Shown here: positions 52,808 through 61,443 of the stretch, piece after piece | Layout of the letters: each line of letters begins with the position of its first letter | Position numbering within the stretch: position 1 is the stretch's first letter | Assembly (NCBI GenBank): GCA_900199655.1 | Contig: FZRE01000018.1 | Span: 1-64,000 of the forward strand | Direction: 5' to 3' | Length of the DNA: 64,000 nucleotides | Origin: Prevotellaceae bacterium KH2P17 | Lineage (GTDB): Bacteria > Bacteroidota > Bacteroidia > Bacteroidales > Bacteroidaceae | Position numbers and translations under genes: made by a program | The notes under the pieces: model-generated | Database searches by the model: none | Told to the model about the DNA's origin: nothing | The model's input: only the letters and a program-made list of their open reading frames with translations

Positions 52808-54691
52808 TCAGATAGTAAACTCCACGCCGGCCATGAAGGTGGCGCGGGGCATGGGGAAGCCTGCATTTATCTCGTAGCGCTGTGCCAGCAGGTTTTCGCC
52901 GTGCACGTAGAGCCGCAGCGCGCTGCTTGCTGCGTACGAGGCAGTGGCATCGAGCAGGGTAAAGGTCTCCTTGCTCTCGTTGCTGCCCAGCGCCGTATAG
53001 AGTCCGCAGACCTGCTGCAGGCCGGCACTCAGGCTCCAGCGGCCCTGCGTGTAGTCGGCTCCTGCATAGCCTTTGTAGGCCGGGGCGGCCAGAACAGGGT
53101 TGTGCATGTGCAGCCAGCTGTGGTTTGTATGCAGGCTCCAGCGGCGGCCCAGGCGGCAAGTGAGCTCGGCCTCCATGCCGCTGTTCTCTATGGCTCCGGT
53201 GTTTACGTTGCGCGGGCGGCCGTCAACGGGCACGGTTTGTATCATGTTGTCGCCCTTGATATAGTACAGGTTCACGCCGTAGGTCAGTTTTCCGCCGCCC
53301 GTGGTGTGGCGCCACGAGAGCTCGTAGTTCATCATCCGCTCCGGCCGCAGGTCGGTGTTGGAGGGCGGATAGAGGTAGAGTTCGCGCATCGAAGGATTGC
53401 GGAAGCCCTTGCTCACCATGCCTTTCAGGGTGCCGCCAGGCGTTGGGCGCACGGCTATACCGCCTTGCGGAATCCACTCGGTGCCCGTAATGGAGTGGTG
53501 GTCGATGCGCAGTCCGGCGTCAATCGTGAGCCACGAAGCCAGCTCCTGGCGCACTTCCACGTAGCCGGCCACCTCGTTACGGTGCGAGTGGGCACTCTGT
53601 TTGTTGGGCGTGTTGAGTGTTTCGCCGGTGGCGATGGAGGTGTAGTAGGCCCGCCCATAGATGTTCTGCCAGTCGAAACCCACCGTAACACGGTTGCCCT
53701 TGAGCAGGGTTGCGCTCTGGAAGAGCGACAATCCGGACAGCGCATCCTTTGACCTGAAGTACCTGGACTGCGGGGCAGCGGGGTCGGAGGTGCCGTCGTT
53801 TATCTTGTGACGGCCGAAGTTGCTGTACAGACTCACGGCTCCGCTGGTGCTGCCGTAGTGGTTCTCGAGCGCCAGACTTACCTCTCCGCGCGTTATCCAC
53901 TGGCGGGCGTCGTAGAGAGGAGCCGTTACCAAGCCCGGGTTAGAGGCGTTGAAGTGGGTGATGTTGGCACCGGCAGAGGCGTTCCAGTGGCCATTCAGGT
54001 CGTATGCAGCCTTCATCATGCCGCCGTACTGCTCAAAACCCATGCGCGGCCTGTGGTTGTCCGACCGCCCGTACTGTGCCCCCACGGTGCTGCCAAAGCG
54101 CCCCCGGCGCAGCTGGTTGGTGGCTTCGGCTTTCACGGTGCCGTAGCTCCCGGCCGCCGCATGTACCGTTGTAAGCACGCCGTCGCGGTGCATGCCGCGC
54201 GTAACGATGTTCACCACGCCGCCCATGGCGTTGCTTCCGTAGAGCACGGAGGCCGGTCCGCGGAGCACCTCCACGCGCTCTGCCATGAGCGTTTGGTAGC
54301 TGTCGGCTATCGGATGACTGTAAACGCCCTGGTATTGCGGGTGCCCGTCGATGAGCACCAGCATCTGTCCGGCTCCTCCGCTCACGCCTCTGAGGCTGAT
54401 GCTGCCCGCCGCTCCGCCCGCTACTCCATAGCCCAGCATGCCGCGCGAGGTAAGCATGAAGCCCGGAATGCGCTGTTGCAGCGTGGGCAGTATGGACGAC
54501 TGGCGGTTGCGGGTGAGGTCGGCGCGGGTAACGATGTTTACCGTCATGGGCAGCTGTCGCACGTCTACGGCGTTGCGCGTACCCGTAACAACGACCTCGT
54601 CGAGGTGCTGCACGCTGTCTGTCTGTGCACTTACAGCTGCCGGGAGCATGGCTGCGAGCGCCAGCAGAATGGTCTTTAGGGTGTCTGTCAT
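52808..54691 (-). CDS. TonB-dependent outer-membrane receptor (BtuB/siderophore-type)
   Basis: A 627-residue TonB-dependent receptor without the SusC-type extra domain. Signal peptide TILLALAAMLPAAVSAQ is followed by the TonB box region (LDEVVVTGTRNAVDVRQLPM), the plug (RGVSGGAGQMLVLIDGHPQY, VEVLRGPASVLYGSNAMGGV) and a 22-strand barrel ending in TFMAGVEFTI. It imports a small ligand such as a cofactor or metal chelate. Followed by DUF1893 and an ECF S component in one operon, giving an outer- plus inner-membrane route. The leader is only about 20 nt, too short for a riboswitch. Confidence 0.94.
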   Translation of the reverse strand: MTDTLKTILLALAAMLPAAVSAQTDSVQHLDEVVVTGTRNAVDVRQLPMTVNIVTRADLTRNRQSSILPTLQQRIPGFMLTSRGMLGYGVAGGAAGSISLRGVSGGAGQMLVLIDGHPQYQGVYSHPIADSYQTLMAERVEVLRGPASVLYGSNAMGGVVNIVTRGMHRDGVLTTVHAAAGSYGTVKAEATNQLRRGRFGSTVGAQYGRSDNHRPRMGFEQYGGMMKAAYDLNGHWNASAGANITHFNASNPGLVTAPLYDARQWITRGEVSLALENHYGSTSGAVSLYSNFGRHKINDGTSDPAAPQSRYFRSKDALSGLSLFQSATLLKGNRVTVGFDWQNIYGRAYYTSIATGETLNTPNKQSAHSHRNEVAGYVEVRQELASWLTIDAGLRIDHHSITGTEWIPQGGIAVRPTPGGTLKGMVSKGFRNPSMRELYLYPPSNTDLRPERMMNYELSWRHTTGGGKLTYGVNLYYIKGDNMIQTVPVDGRPRNVNTGAIENSGMEAELTCRLGRRWSLHTNHSWLHMHNPVLAAPAYKGYAGADYTQGRWSLSAGLQQVCGLYTALGSNESKETFTLLDATASYAASSALRLYVHGENLLAQRYEINAGFPMPRATFMAGVEFTI

Positions 54692-54718
54692 TCTCTCCTC
54701 TGTCTTGTGTTGACCCTA

Positions 54719-54748
54719 CAAAGATAATGATTTTCCGGTTTCCAACAA
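54719..54748 (-). promoter_or_regulatory. Promoter of the TonB-receptor operon
   Basis: Minus strand: TTG (54748-54746), a 19-bp gap, TATCTTTG (54726-54719). The ATG lies 27 nt after the box. Confidence 0.75.
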
Positions 54749-54898
54749 TTATATTTATTACAGAAAAAAGTCTAAAGTGACTGAAATTGTGTTTTTTGCG
54801 GGAAAGAGAAGGGAGCCTACCCCGGCCCTCTTGGAGGGAGGGGGCGGTGAGGTGAGGAATCCGTTCAAGTGTTCCAAAGAACATCTACGAGGCTAATT

Positions 54899-55207
54899 GG
54901 TATCCTCCCCTTGGAAAGGGGAGGCGGAGGAGGGGATGACCAAGTGTCGTGCTGATTACAACTTGTTGCGCAAATCATCCCTTTCCAACCTGTGAATTGT
55001 GAATGATGAATTGTGAATTAACAGCCTGCGGCCTGCTAAATCATCCCCTCCTAACCTCCCCTTTCTAAGGGGAGGAACCGCTGCTGTTATTCCTTAATAG
55101 TAACCTTTACCCTATTCTATACCTGCGCACAGTCATACTCCCTCCCTTTAGAAGGGCAGGGAGGGGCTTTTCCTCCCCTTAGAAAGGGGAGGTTAGGAGG
55201 GGATGAT
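54899..55207. repeat. Arm pair with inserted AT-rich stretch, plus a lone arm
   Basis: A CGGAGG-type arm at 54899 and a TTAGG-type arm at 55041-55079 are separated by a longer spacer that includes tgtgaattgtgaatgatgaa. A single forward TTAGG-type arm follows at 55166-55207. This opens a 1.2-kb gap (54692-55926) without a recognisable gene. Confidence 0.8.
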
Positions 55208-55290
55208 GGAGGCAGGAAACATCAATTTTGACCACTGTTCGTAAGCTATTGAAATGCAATAACTTACAAGCGGCAAAGTAAAAGGTACCT

Positions 55291-55349
55291 TTCAAGCCCC
55301 TTGAGAGGCATCTCCAAGGGCCTAAAAGGTATCGTTCAAGGAGCTTGAA
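55291..55349. repeat. Triplet palindrome array C6 (22-bp step)
   Basis: Units start at 55291, 55313 (degenerate) and 55335; the next 'aaagacag' unit starts 110 bp (5 x 22) after the first. Confidence 0.85.
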
Positions 55350-55400
55350 AGGCATCTCCGTGCCGCGCGGTGATAATTTGCTGCACTGGGGGGAGATAAA

Positions 55401-55920
55401 AAAGACAGCGTAACAGCGTGTTTTTTCAGCTGCTGTTGTGGTGTAAAGACAGAGTAACAAAGTATTTTTTCTGCTGCTGTTGGGGGTTAAAGACAGAGTA
55501 ACAAAGTATTTTTTCTGCTGCTGTTGGGGCTTAAAGACAGAGTAACAAAGTAATTTTCTTGCTGCATGTGGTAGGGAATGGGCAGATAAAAGACGAAGAA
55601 ATAGCAGATAATGCCCACAAGACAAACCTGTATCCTCCCCTTAGAAAGGGGAGGTTAGGAGGGGATGATTGCACCAAGAAATTACCAACAGCCTGCCTGC
55701 AGATTATCAACAGCCTGCTATGTGGTCATCCCCTCCTCCGCCTCCCCTTTCCAAGGGGAGGATACCAGTTAGCCTTTCCGCTCATTGTTCCTTATCTATC
55801 GCTCCCAACAGTCAATCTCCCAGCAGCAGAAAAAATACTTTGTTACTCTGTCTTTAAGCCCCAACAGCAGCAGAAAAAATACTCTGTTACTCTGTCTCTA
55901 AGAATGAGCTACCCTGTCTC
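55401..55920 (-). repeat. Composite repeat in reverse orientation
   Basis: Four 'aaagacag' units start at 55401, 55445, 55489 and 55533 (44-bp steps). The flanks match the reverse complement of those in the element at 50829: TTAGG-type arm forward at 55631, CGGAGG-type arm inverted at 55736-55764. The arm pair spans 134 bp versus 112 bp for the copy at 12488, a 22-bp difference. Confidence 0.9.
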
Positions 55921-55926
55921 TCCCCC

Positions 55927-56760
55927 TCACCTACTCTGTTCTTCTCGGCGGGTGGGGGGAGCGGGAGGGGTGGATGGAAGGGCGGGAAGAAGCTGGCGGG
56001 CGGGAACGGTGAGCAGGTCGCGCAGCTTGTCGTAGCTTATCAGCACCTCCGGAGCGCCGTAGGCGTAGGGTACTATCTCGTATAGCTGGTAGACAAAGAG
56101 CAGTCCGTGGGTCGTGAAAGCAGGCTTCATGGCCGGTAAAGGCACTACGGTGCTGCCGTCATCGGTGTAGGCTTCGCTGACGATTGCCTGCAAGGCGGAG
56201 TCTGACTCAGCCTCAAGGGCCGCCTTCAGACTGTTGCGCAGTAGGGCGTTGAGGTGCGATGGATCCTTTTCTCGGAACATCTCCCAGCCGAAACGGCGCC
56301 CGTCTGACTTGCGGAACGTCTGATAATCGGAGCTGTAAAAGCCGTGGTACCAACGGAAATCCCATCCTTTGATGCAGCTGTAGGTAATAAACTGGTCGGT
56401 CTCGGCGTACACTCTAATCGTTATGTTCATAAAAACGGACTTTAACCCTCTGTCTTTCGCCGTAGCTGCATCTATCCGCCGCAGCGAGTCGCGGTACTGT
56501 TGGGTGTAGTGTTGGCGTAGCGCCGTGCTGTCTGCCAGGCTGCCCTCGTAGGTTCCGCCCAGCTGTTCGCTGATGTATTCGCGTATCGACTGCTTCAGCG
56601 CTTCGCCTCCCGAGGTGGGATAAGCGATGGAGAGAGTGAAGTAGATGGAGTCGTTGTCGATTCCGTCTGTTAGCCGGCAGAGGGCCACGGTGTCTCTTTG
56701 CGCCCACGAAGTGAGGGCTGTAACGATGCCGATGAAGGCAAGCAGGATTCTGTTTTTCAT
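55927..56760 (-). CDS. Exported DUF3298-domain protein
   Basis: A 277-residue protein with a signal peptide (ILLAFIGIVTALTSWAQ). The first half (ALKQSIREYISEQLGGTYEG) and the C-terminal LLFVYQLYEIVPYAYGAPEV and ISYDKLRDLL match the DUF4163/DUF3298 pair found in RsiV-like and exported proteins. In RsiV this fold binds lysozyme; nothing here shows that. The tail is Pro/Arg-rich. It starts 42 nt downstream of neighbours reading the same way, after the GT2 gene, and could be the end of that transcript. Confidence 0.78.
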   Translation of the reverse strand: MKNRILLAFIGIVTALTSWAQRDTVALCRLTDGIDNDSIYFTLSIAYPTSGGEALKQSIREYISEQLGGTYEGSLADSTALRQHYTQQYRDSLRRIDAATAKDRGLKSVFMNITIRVYAETDQFITYSCIKGWDFRWYHGFYSSDYQTFRKSDGRRFGWEMFREKDPSHLNALLRNSLKAALEAESDSALQAIVSEAYTDDGSTVVPLPAMKPAFTTHGLLFVYQLYEIVPYAYGAPEVLISYDKLRDLLTVPARQLLPALPSTPPAPPTRREEQSR

Positions 56761-56801
56761 GTTTTGGGGGTATTGGTTGTTGTTAGCGAGCAGCGTATTG
56801 G

Positions 56802-57569
56802 TTACTTGGAGCCGAGCCGCTTCTCAATGATTTTGGCCACGAGCAGGAACTGGTAGTAGCCGTCGAGCATGCTGTTGATGAACCCGGGCACACCGTTACG
56901 CCAGCCGCCGCCCATGACGTACGACTTGAAGAACCGCCACGCGGGCCGCCACAGCAGCGCTCCGGCGCCGTAATGCTTGCCGGCGCGCTTCACTACTTCG
57001 CCGTCGGTATAGCGGTTTCCCTTCTCAACAACCTCGCTGATGGTGTTTTCGGCCAGGTGGATGAGCATCACTCCGGGCAACGGAGGTATGGTTTCCACGC
57101 GCCCCCTGACCGTAGGAAAGGTGTGAACGTAGGGCGGCCACTCCGTTCCTTCGCGTATGAAGAAGCGCAGCTGGTGGTCGCCAACGCGCCCTTTGTTCAG
57201 TACGTTCATGAACCGATTGCGCCTGGGGATGTACAAACCCTGCGGACAGCCGGGCTCGCTGATGCGCCGGTAGAGGTAAGTCCTTAGCTCCGGCGTTACA
57301 ATCTCGTCGGCATCAACCACCAGAACCCACTTGTTGGAGGCGCTGCGGATGGCGAACGTGCGGGCCGGTTCGGCGCAAACGTGGTTGCCCTTGGGAAAGG
57401 TAACAACCTTGCAGCCATGCCGGCGGGCGATGTCGAGCGTGGAGTCGGTGCTCTCCATGTCGCAAACAACAATCTCGTCGAACCCTTCAACGGCCTCGAT
57501 GACCTGTTCCAGGAACTTTGCTGCGTTGTAGGTGTTGATGACTACTGATATTCGGTTTTCCTCGTTCAT
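56802..57569 (-). CDS. Family 2 glycosyltransferase (WaaE/KdtX-like)
   Basis: A 255-residue GT-A-fold enzyme that moves a sugar from a nucleotide-sugar donor. The N-terminal ISVVINTYNAAKFLEQVIEA, the DMESTDSTLDIA loop and the metal-binding VVDADEIVTPEL (DxD type) are clear, and the middle section with RRNRFMNVLNKGRVGDHQLR resembles WaaE/KdtX lipopolysaccharide core enzymes. Start taken at the ATG giving MNEENRISV, directly after a -7 box; a longer frame would run past that box into the divergent gene's promoter. Probably acts on LPS or another surface glycan. Confidence 0.92.
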   Translation of the reverse strand: MNEENRISVVINTYNAAKFLEQVIEAVEGFDEIVVCDMESTDSTLDIARRHGCKVVTFPKGNHVCAEPARTFAIRSASNKWVLVVDADEIVTPELRTYLYRRISEPGCPQGLYIPRRNRFMNVLNKGRVGDHQLRFFIREGTEWPPYVHTFPTVRGRVETIPPLPGVMLIHLAENTISEVVEKGNRYTDGEVVKRAGKHYGAGALLWRPAWRFFKSYVMGGGWRNGVPGFINSMLDGYYQFLLVAKIIEKRLGSK

Positions 57570-57574
57570 AGTGG

Positions 57575-57582
57575 CAAATATA
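57575..57582 (-). promoter_or_regulatory. -7 box of GT2 gene (leaderless)
   Basis: TATATTTG, then ccact, then the ATG on the minus strand. Confidence 0.6.
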
Positions 57583-57595
57583 CGAATTAATTCTT

Positions 57596-57603
57596 TATCT
57601 TTG
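57596..57603 (+). promoter_or_regulatory. -7 box of GT4 gene (leaderless)
   Basis: TATCTTTG, then caga, then ATG at 57608; a second in-frame ATG is at 57614. The two divergent -7 boxes are 13 bp apart, so their -33 regions lie inside the opposite genes. Confidence 0.6.
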
Positions 57604-57607
57604 CAGA

Positions 57608-58765
57608 ATGACAATGAAAAAAAGCATGATAGTGGGCTTTGATGCCAAGCGGGTGCTGCGTAACGGCACCGGACTGGGCAGCTACGGGCGCACGCTTGTT
57701 AACTCGCTGCCCGCTGCGGAGGGCGGAATGGAGCTGCTGCTCTATGCTCCCGACGAGGGTCGCGACGACCTGCGACGGCAGGTGCAGCTGCGTCCGGGCG
57801 TGCGCATCGTGTGTCCCGAGGGGCTCAGGTTCCGCCTGCAACGCGACTGGTGGCGCTCGCACGGCATCGTGAAGCAGCTGAAGAGCGACGGCGTAAGCCT
57901 GTATCACGGCCTCTCGGGCGAGCTTCCCTTCGGCCTGCGGGCGGCCGGCATACCGGGCATTGTCACCATTCACGACCTCATCTTCCTGCGGCATCCGGAG
58001 TATTACAATTGGATTGACGTGCAAATATACAAGCGCAAGTTCCTCCACACGCTGCGTGAGGCCGACCGCATCATTGCCATCAGCGAGTGCACCAAGCGCG
58101 ACATCCTGCACTACGGCAGCTTTCCGGCGGACAGGATTGACGTGGTTTACCAGAGCTGCAGCCAGCGTTTCCGCCAGCCGGTGAGTGAGGCAGCGCTGCG
58201 CGAGGTGGCCTCCAGATACCGCCTGCCGCAGCGTTACGTGCTCAATGTGGGCACGATAGAGGAGCGCAAGAACGTGCTCCTGGCCGTCAGGGCGCTGCAG
58301 CAGCTGCCCCAGGACGTGCATCTGGTGGTCGTGGGGCGCCGCACCCGCTACGCCGACCGGGTGCAGAAGTACATCGAGAGCCACGGTCTGGCCGGCCGGG
58401 TGAGCTTTCTGCACGGCGTGCCCGATGCCCACCTGTACGCCATCTACCGCGGGGCAGAGTGCTTTGTCTACCCCTCGCGCTACGAAGGTTTCGGCATTCC
58501 TGTCATCGAGGCCATACAAAGTGGCCTGCCGGTAGTGGCCTGCACGGGCTCTTGTCTGGAGGAGGCGGGCGGCGACAGCTGCCTGTACGTTGCCCCCGAC
58601 GATGTGGGCGGCATGGCCGCAGCCATCGGTCACAGTCTCCAGGGCAGCGAGGGGCGCGAGCAGCGTGTGGCCGCCGGCCTGGCCTATATTGCCCGTTTTG
58701 AGAACAGCGACATAGCTGCACAGGTGGTGGAAGAATATCATAAGGTGCTGCGCGGGCGGCAGTGA
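57608..58765 (+). CDS. Family 4 glycosyltransferase
   Basis: A 385-residue GT-B-fold glycosyltransferase of the GT4 type. The C-terminal donor-binding half shows VLNVGTIEERKNVLLAVRAL, HLVVVGRRTRYADRVQKY and the E-x7-E element in YPSRYEGFGIPVIEAIQSGL, the family hallmark. The N-terminal acceptor half includes IVTIHDLIFLRHPEYYNWID. The second ATG (MKKSMIVGF, 57614) is the more usual start in this context. Divergent from the GT2 gene and convergent with the GT9 gene; all three probably serve a surface polysaccharide or LPS. Confidence 0.94.
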   Translation: MTMKKSMIVGFDAKRVLRNGTGLGSYGRTLVNSLPAAEGGMELLLYAPDEGRDDLRRQVQLRPGVRIVCPEGLRFRLQRDWWRSHGIVKQLKSDGVSLYHGLSGELPFGLRAAGIPGIVTIHDLIFLRHPEYYNWIDVQIYKRKFLHTLREADRIIAISECTKRDILHYGSFPADRIDVVYQSCSQRFRQPVSEAALREVASRYRLPQRYVLNVGTIEERKNVLLAVRALQQLPQDVHLVVVGRRTRYADRVQKYIESHGLAGRVSFLHGVPDAHLYAIYRGAECFVYPSRYEGFGIPVIEAIQSGLPVVACTGSCLEEAGGDSCLYVAPDDVGGMAAAIGHSLQGSEGREQRVAAGLAYIARFENSDIAAQVVEEYHKVLRGRQ

Positions 58766-58795
58766 GCCAGCTGGAGCCCAGTTCGGGAAACGCAA

Positions 58796-58830
58796 AACCC
58801 CGGATTTCATCGTCTGAAATCCGGGGTTCT
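58796..58830. terminator. Bidirectional terminator, GT4 / GT9
   Basis: aaccccggatttca (58796-58809) pairs with tgaaatccggggtt (58815-58828), a perfect 14-bp stem; A-rich before and T-rich after are short. Confidence 0.85.
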
Positions 58831-58850
58831 GTGTTCTTGGCAGACGGTTC

Positions 58851-59909
58851 TCACTTCTCTGTATGCAGGATGTGTTCCACCCGCTCCACAATCAATTCGG
58901 GCGTGATGTTCTTCAGGCAGGCGTAATCTCCGCGCATGCAAGGCTTGTCGCCGTAAATGGAACAGGGCCGGCAGGGCAGGTCTATCTGTACTGCATTGTC
59001 TGGATTCTGGCGGTAACCCATGAAACCGGCGTAGGGATGGGTGGCTCCCCACACGCTTACTACGGGCGTTGCAACGAGCGAGGCCAGGTGCATGTTGGCG
59101 CTGTCCATGCTTATCATTACGTCCAGAGCACTCATGAGGATAAGCTCCTCATGCAGTCCGCCAAGAATGGCCGAGGCGTTGGTGCAGGCTGCATGGCGCT
59201 GCACGAGGTCGTCCAGCTGCCGCTTTTCGTCCTCACCTCCGCCGAAGAGGAAGATGCGGCACGAGGGGTGGCGCTCCAGCAGCTGCACGATGACCTTCTC
59301 CATCTGCTGCAACGGGTATATCTTACCTACGTGGGCGGCGAACGGAGCAATGCCTATCCACGTCTGGAAGGCCTTTTTCTCACCCGTCCTGTCGGCTATC
59401 AGGCGCAGGTTTCCGCCTCCTTCGGGAAAGAGGGAGGTAAAGGTGAGCTTGCTGATGGGGTAGCCCAGGCTGGCGAAAACGTCGAGGTAATTCTTGAACG
59501 AGGTAGGTTGCTGAACCTTCACCTTATTATTAAGGGCGGTGAGTTTGCGCTTGCCGCCGCGGTGCTTGTTGATGTGGGCCACGTGGTAGCGGCCGATGTT
59601 GAAGCGCATGCGCAGGTAGTGGGAGCGCAGGATGGCGTGAAGGTCGGCCACGGCGGTAAAGTGCTTGGCCGCCAGACGGCGGTACAGGGCGTTCAGCCCG
59701 CGGATGCCGTGGTACTCGCCCATGAGGTCGGCCTCCATGAAACTTACGTTGGGAGCCAGATTCTCGAAGAAAACACGGGCAAAGGGACGGCTCAGCACCG
59801 TGATGCGCAGGTGCGGATACTGCTGCGCCAGCGAATAAACAACGGGCACGGTCATGGCCACGTCGCCCATGGCTGAGAACCTGATAACGAGAATGTGCTC
59901 TGTTTTCAT
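58851..59909 (-). CDS. Family 9 glycosyltransferase (heptosyltransferase-like)
   Basis: A 352-residue ADP-heptose:LPS heptosyltransferase-type enzyme. The N-terminal ILVIRFSAMGDVAMTVPVVY holds the conserved Gly-Asp loop; the second domain shows WIGIAPFAAHVGKIYPLQQM, DVMISMDSANMHLASLVATP and VWGATHPYAGFMGY, the donor-site pattern. The C-terminal CRPCSIYGDKPCMRGDYACL carries several Cys, common in Bacteroidetes members. It follows the DUF4254 gene by 30 nt and is probably co-transcribed with it; role in LPS core or lipid-linked glycan assembly. Confidence 0.93.
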   Translation of the reverse strand: MKTEHILVIRFSAMGDVAMTVPVVYSLAQQYPHLRITVLSRPFARVFFENLAPNVSFMEADLMGEYHGIRGLNALYRRLAAKHFTAVADLHAILRSHYLRMRFNIGRYHVAHINKHRGGKRKLTALNNKVKVQQPTSFKNYLDVFASLGYPISKLTFTSLFPEGGGNLRLIADRTGEKKAFQTWIGIAPFAAHVGKIYPLQQMEKVIVQLLERHPSCRIFLFGGGEDEKRQLDDLVQRHAACTNASAILGGLHEELILMSALDVMISMDSANMHLASLVATPVVSVWGATHPYAGFMGYRQNPDNAVQIDLPCRPCSIYGDKPCMRGDYACLKNITPELIVERVEHILHTEK

Positions 59910-59939
59910 GATGCCGCTCTTCCGGAATAGCGTTGCGGG

Positions 59940-60551
59940 TTACTTCTTGCCGTAGAGTACGGGGTTGGTAGAAGGGTCGTTGTACATCTTCATCTGGCGG
60001 TACACCTTCATGTACTTGCGGCCGGCAGCTATGTCCTCCAGCAGCTGGTCGATGGCTGTGCCCAGGTCCTGCTGCTGCTCCAGCAGCACGTTGAGCTTGG
60101 ACTGGCACTTGGCGCGGTGCTCGGGCAGGGCGTCGGTACGTTCGGCCTGCTCGCGCATGTGATAGATCTTGAGCGCCAGAATGGAGAGGCGGTCAACCGC
60201 CCAGGCCGGACTCTCGGTGTTGATGCGGGCATCCGGCAGCACCGTTACGTCGCTGTACTGGTGGCGGAAGTAGGAGTCAATCTGCTCCACAAGGTCTGTT
60301 CGGTCCTGGTTGCTGCGGTCTATGCGCCGCTTAAGGGCCAAGGCATCTTCCGGATTGATGTGAGGGTCGCGGATGATGTCTTCAAAATGCCATTGTACAG
60401 TGTCTATCCAGCATTTCAGATAGAGCCTGTTCTCGATAGAATCCCTGTCGTAAGGATTGTTGATAGGCGTATCGATGTTGTCCGTAATATGGTAATCGCG
60501 GATTGCCTGATTAAAAATCTGGTTGCATTGTTGGGTAAATGACATTTCCAT
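59940..60551 (-). CDS. DUF4254 protein
   Basis: A 203-residue helical cytoplasmic protein matching DUF4254, a family frequently placed beside heptosyltransferases in Bacteroidetes. Characteristic stretches are FNQAIRDYHITDNIDTPINN, NRLYLKCWIDTVQWHFEDII and PAWAVDRLSILALKIYHMRE. No catalytic motif is seen and the function is unknown; conserved neighbourhood with GT9 suggests an accessory role in LPS synthesis. Start taken at 60551; an ATG two codons later is also possible. Confidence 0.9.
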   Translation of the reverse strand: MEMSFTQQCNQIFNQAIRDYHITDNIDTPINNPYDRDSIENRLYLKCWIDTVQWHFEDIIRDPHINPEDALALKRRIDRSNQDRTDLVEQIDSYFRHQYSDVTVLPDARINTESPAWAVDRLSILALKIYHMREQAERTDALPEHRAKCQSKLNVLLEQQQDLGTAIDQLLEDIAAGRKYMKVYRQMKMYNDPSTNPVLYGKK

Positions 60552-60571
60552 GTGTATCTTTTAAATATGTG

Positions 60572-60602
60572 CAAAAATAAGTAATTAATTTGGAAGCGGC
60601 AA
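60572..60602 (-). promoter_or_regulatory. Promoter of the DUF4254-GT9 operon
   Basis: Minus strand: TTG (60602-60600), a 20-bp gap, TATTTTTG (60579-60572), 20 nt before the ATG. Confidence 0.78.
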
Positions 60603-60813
60603 CTAAAACGCCCTTTTTTTCCTCCTTCAGCCCCTCTGCCCCTGGCTTGCAGCTGCCTGCAGCGGGTGCAGCAGCGCTGCGAAGGAGGATGAGCAGGGTC
60701 GGCAGCAGGCTGCGCAGCGGGTAGTAGAAGACAATGCAGCGGGTGGCAGAAGGCTGTGCAGCGGGTAGCAAAAGAGTGCGTAGCGGGTGCCGAATGATGC
60801 CTTCGGGAACTTT

Positions 60814-60869
60814 CGACAAGTGTCGCACATGAATTCGACACTTGTCACACCATCGTTCGACACCTGTCG
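60814..60869. repeat. Triplet palindrome array D2 (inverted copy of D1)
   Basis: Units start at 60814, 60836 and 60858. The reverse complement matches 41938-42010 over about 70 bp with few differences. The 535-bp divergent gap (60552-61087) also holds short direct repeats (gcagcgggtagcaga-like, 60710-60790) and the promoters on both sides. Confidence 0.92.
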
Positions 60870-61004
60870 CAAGTTCCCCATCCCGTTCTTCGGCACCCTT
60901 GGTGGGAGCAAAATACACGTGCGGTGGTGCTTCATCAAGCGGTTGAAAGATTGCACACAATGGGGTGGTGTGTGCAACCAAAAGTGCTTTTTTTACAAAA
61001 ATAT

Positions 61005-61035
61005 TTGCCAGAATGAAAGAAAATGTGTTCCTTTG
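61005..61035 (+). promoter_or_regulatory. Promoter of acpP
   Basis: TTG at 61005-61007, a 20-bp gap, TTCCTTTG at 61028-61035 (one mismatch to TAnnTTTG), 52 nt before the ATG. Confidence 0.65.
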
Positions 61036-61087
61036 CAGGCGATTTTGAATTAGAATTCATTTATAAACAATTTAAAAACTTACAATT

Positions 61088-61324
61088 ATGTCAGAAATTG
61101 AAAACAAGGTAAAGGCTATCATCGTTGACAAACTCGGTGTTGATGAGTCAGAAGTAAAGCCAGAGGCAAGCTTCACCAACGACCTGGGTGCTGATTCCCT
61201 GGACACTGTAGAGCTCATTATGGAGTTCGAGAAAGAATTCGGCATTTCCATTCCAGACGATAAGGCTGAAACCATTCAGACTGTTGGCGACGCCATCTCT
61301 TACATCGAAGAGAACGCAAAGTAA
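61088..61324 (+). CDS. acpP: Acyl carrier protein
   Basis: A 78-residue acidic acyl carrier protein that holds growing fatty acids as thioesters. Ser37 in [16 protein letters not shown] is the attachment site of 4'-phosphopantetheine; the flanking helix II sequence is classical. Followed by fabF 119 bp downstream, the usual pairing. A hairpin between them probably lowers read-through so that acpP is made in excess. The codon use is markedly less GC-rich than in its neighbours, typical of a highly expressed gene. Confidence 0.98.
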   Translation: MSEIENKVKAIIVDKLGVDESEVKPEASFTNDLGADSLDTVELIMEFEKEFGISIPDDKAETIQTVGDAISYIEENAK

Positions 61325-61335
61325 CAGCAGTTTTT

Positions 61336-61420
61336 TGCTTATAGTTGATGGTTTATAGTTAAATGCTTAGGCAATTCCACCCGGAATTGCATGTAAGCCA
61401 TCAACTATAAGCCATTTTTG
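61336..61420 (+). terminator. Two-tier hairpin between acpP and fabF, probable attenuator
   Basis: Outer arms tgcttatagttgatggttta (61336-61355) and taagccatcaactataagcc (61394-61413) pair over about 17 of 20 positions; inner arms gcaattcc and ggaattgc pair perfectly. The T-rich atttttgtttt follows. Partial termination would set the acpP:fabF ratio. Confidence 0.65.
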
Positions 61421-61443
61421 TTTTATTATAAGAAACCAAGATA

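Noticed and set aside
54692..54718. Cobalamin or other riboswitch before the TonB-dependent receptor gene.
   Set aside because: The mapped -7 box leaves a leader of about 20 nt, too short for a riboswitch.
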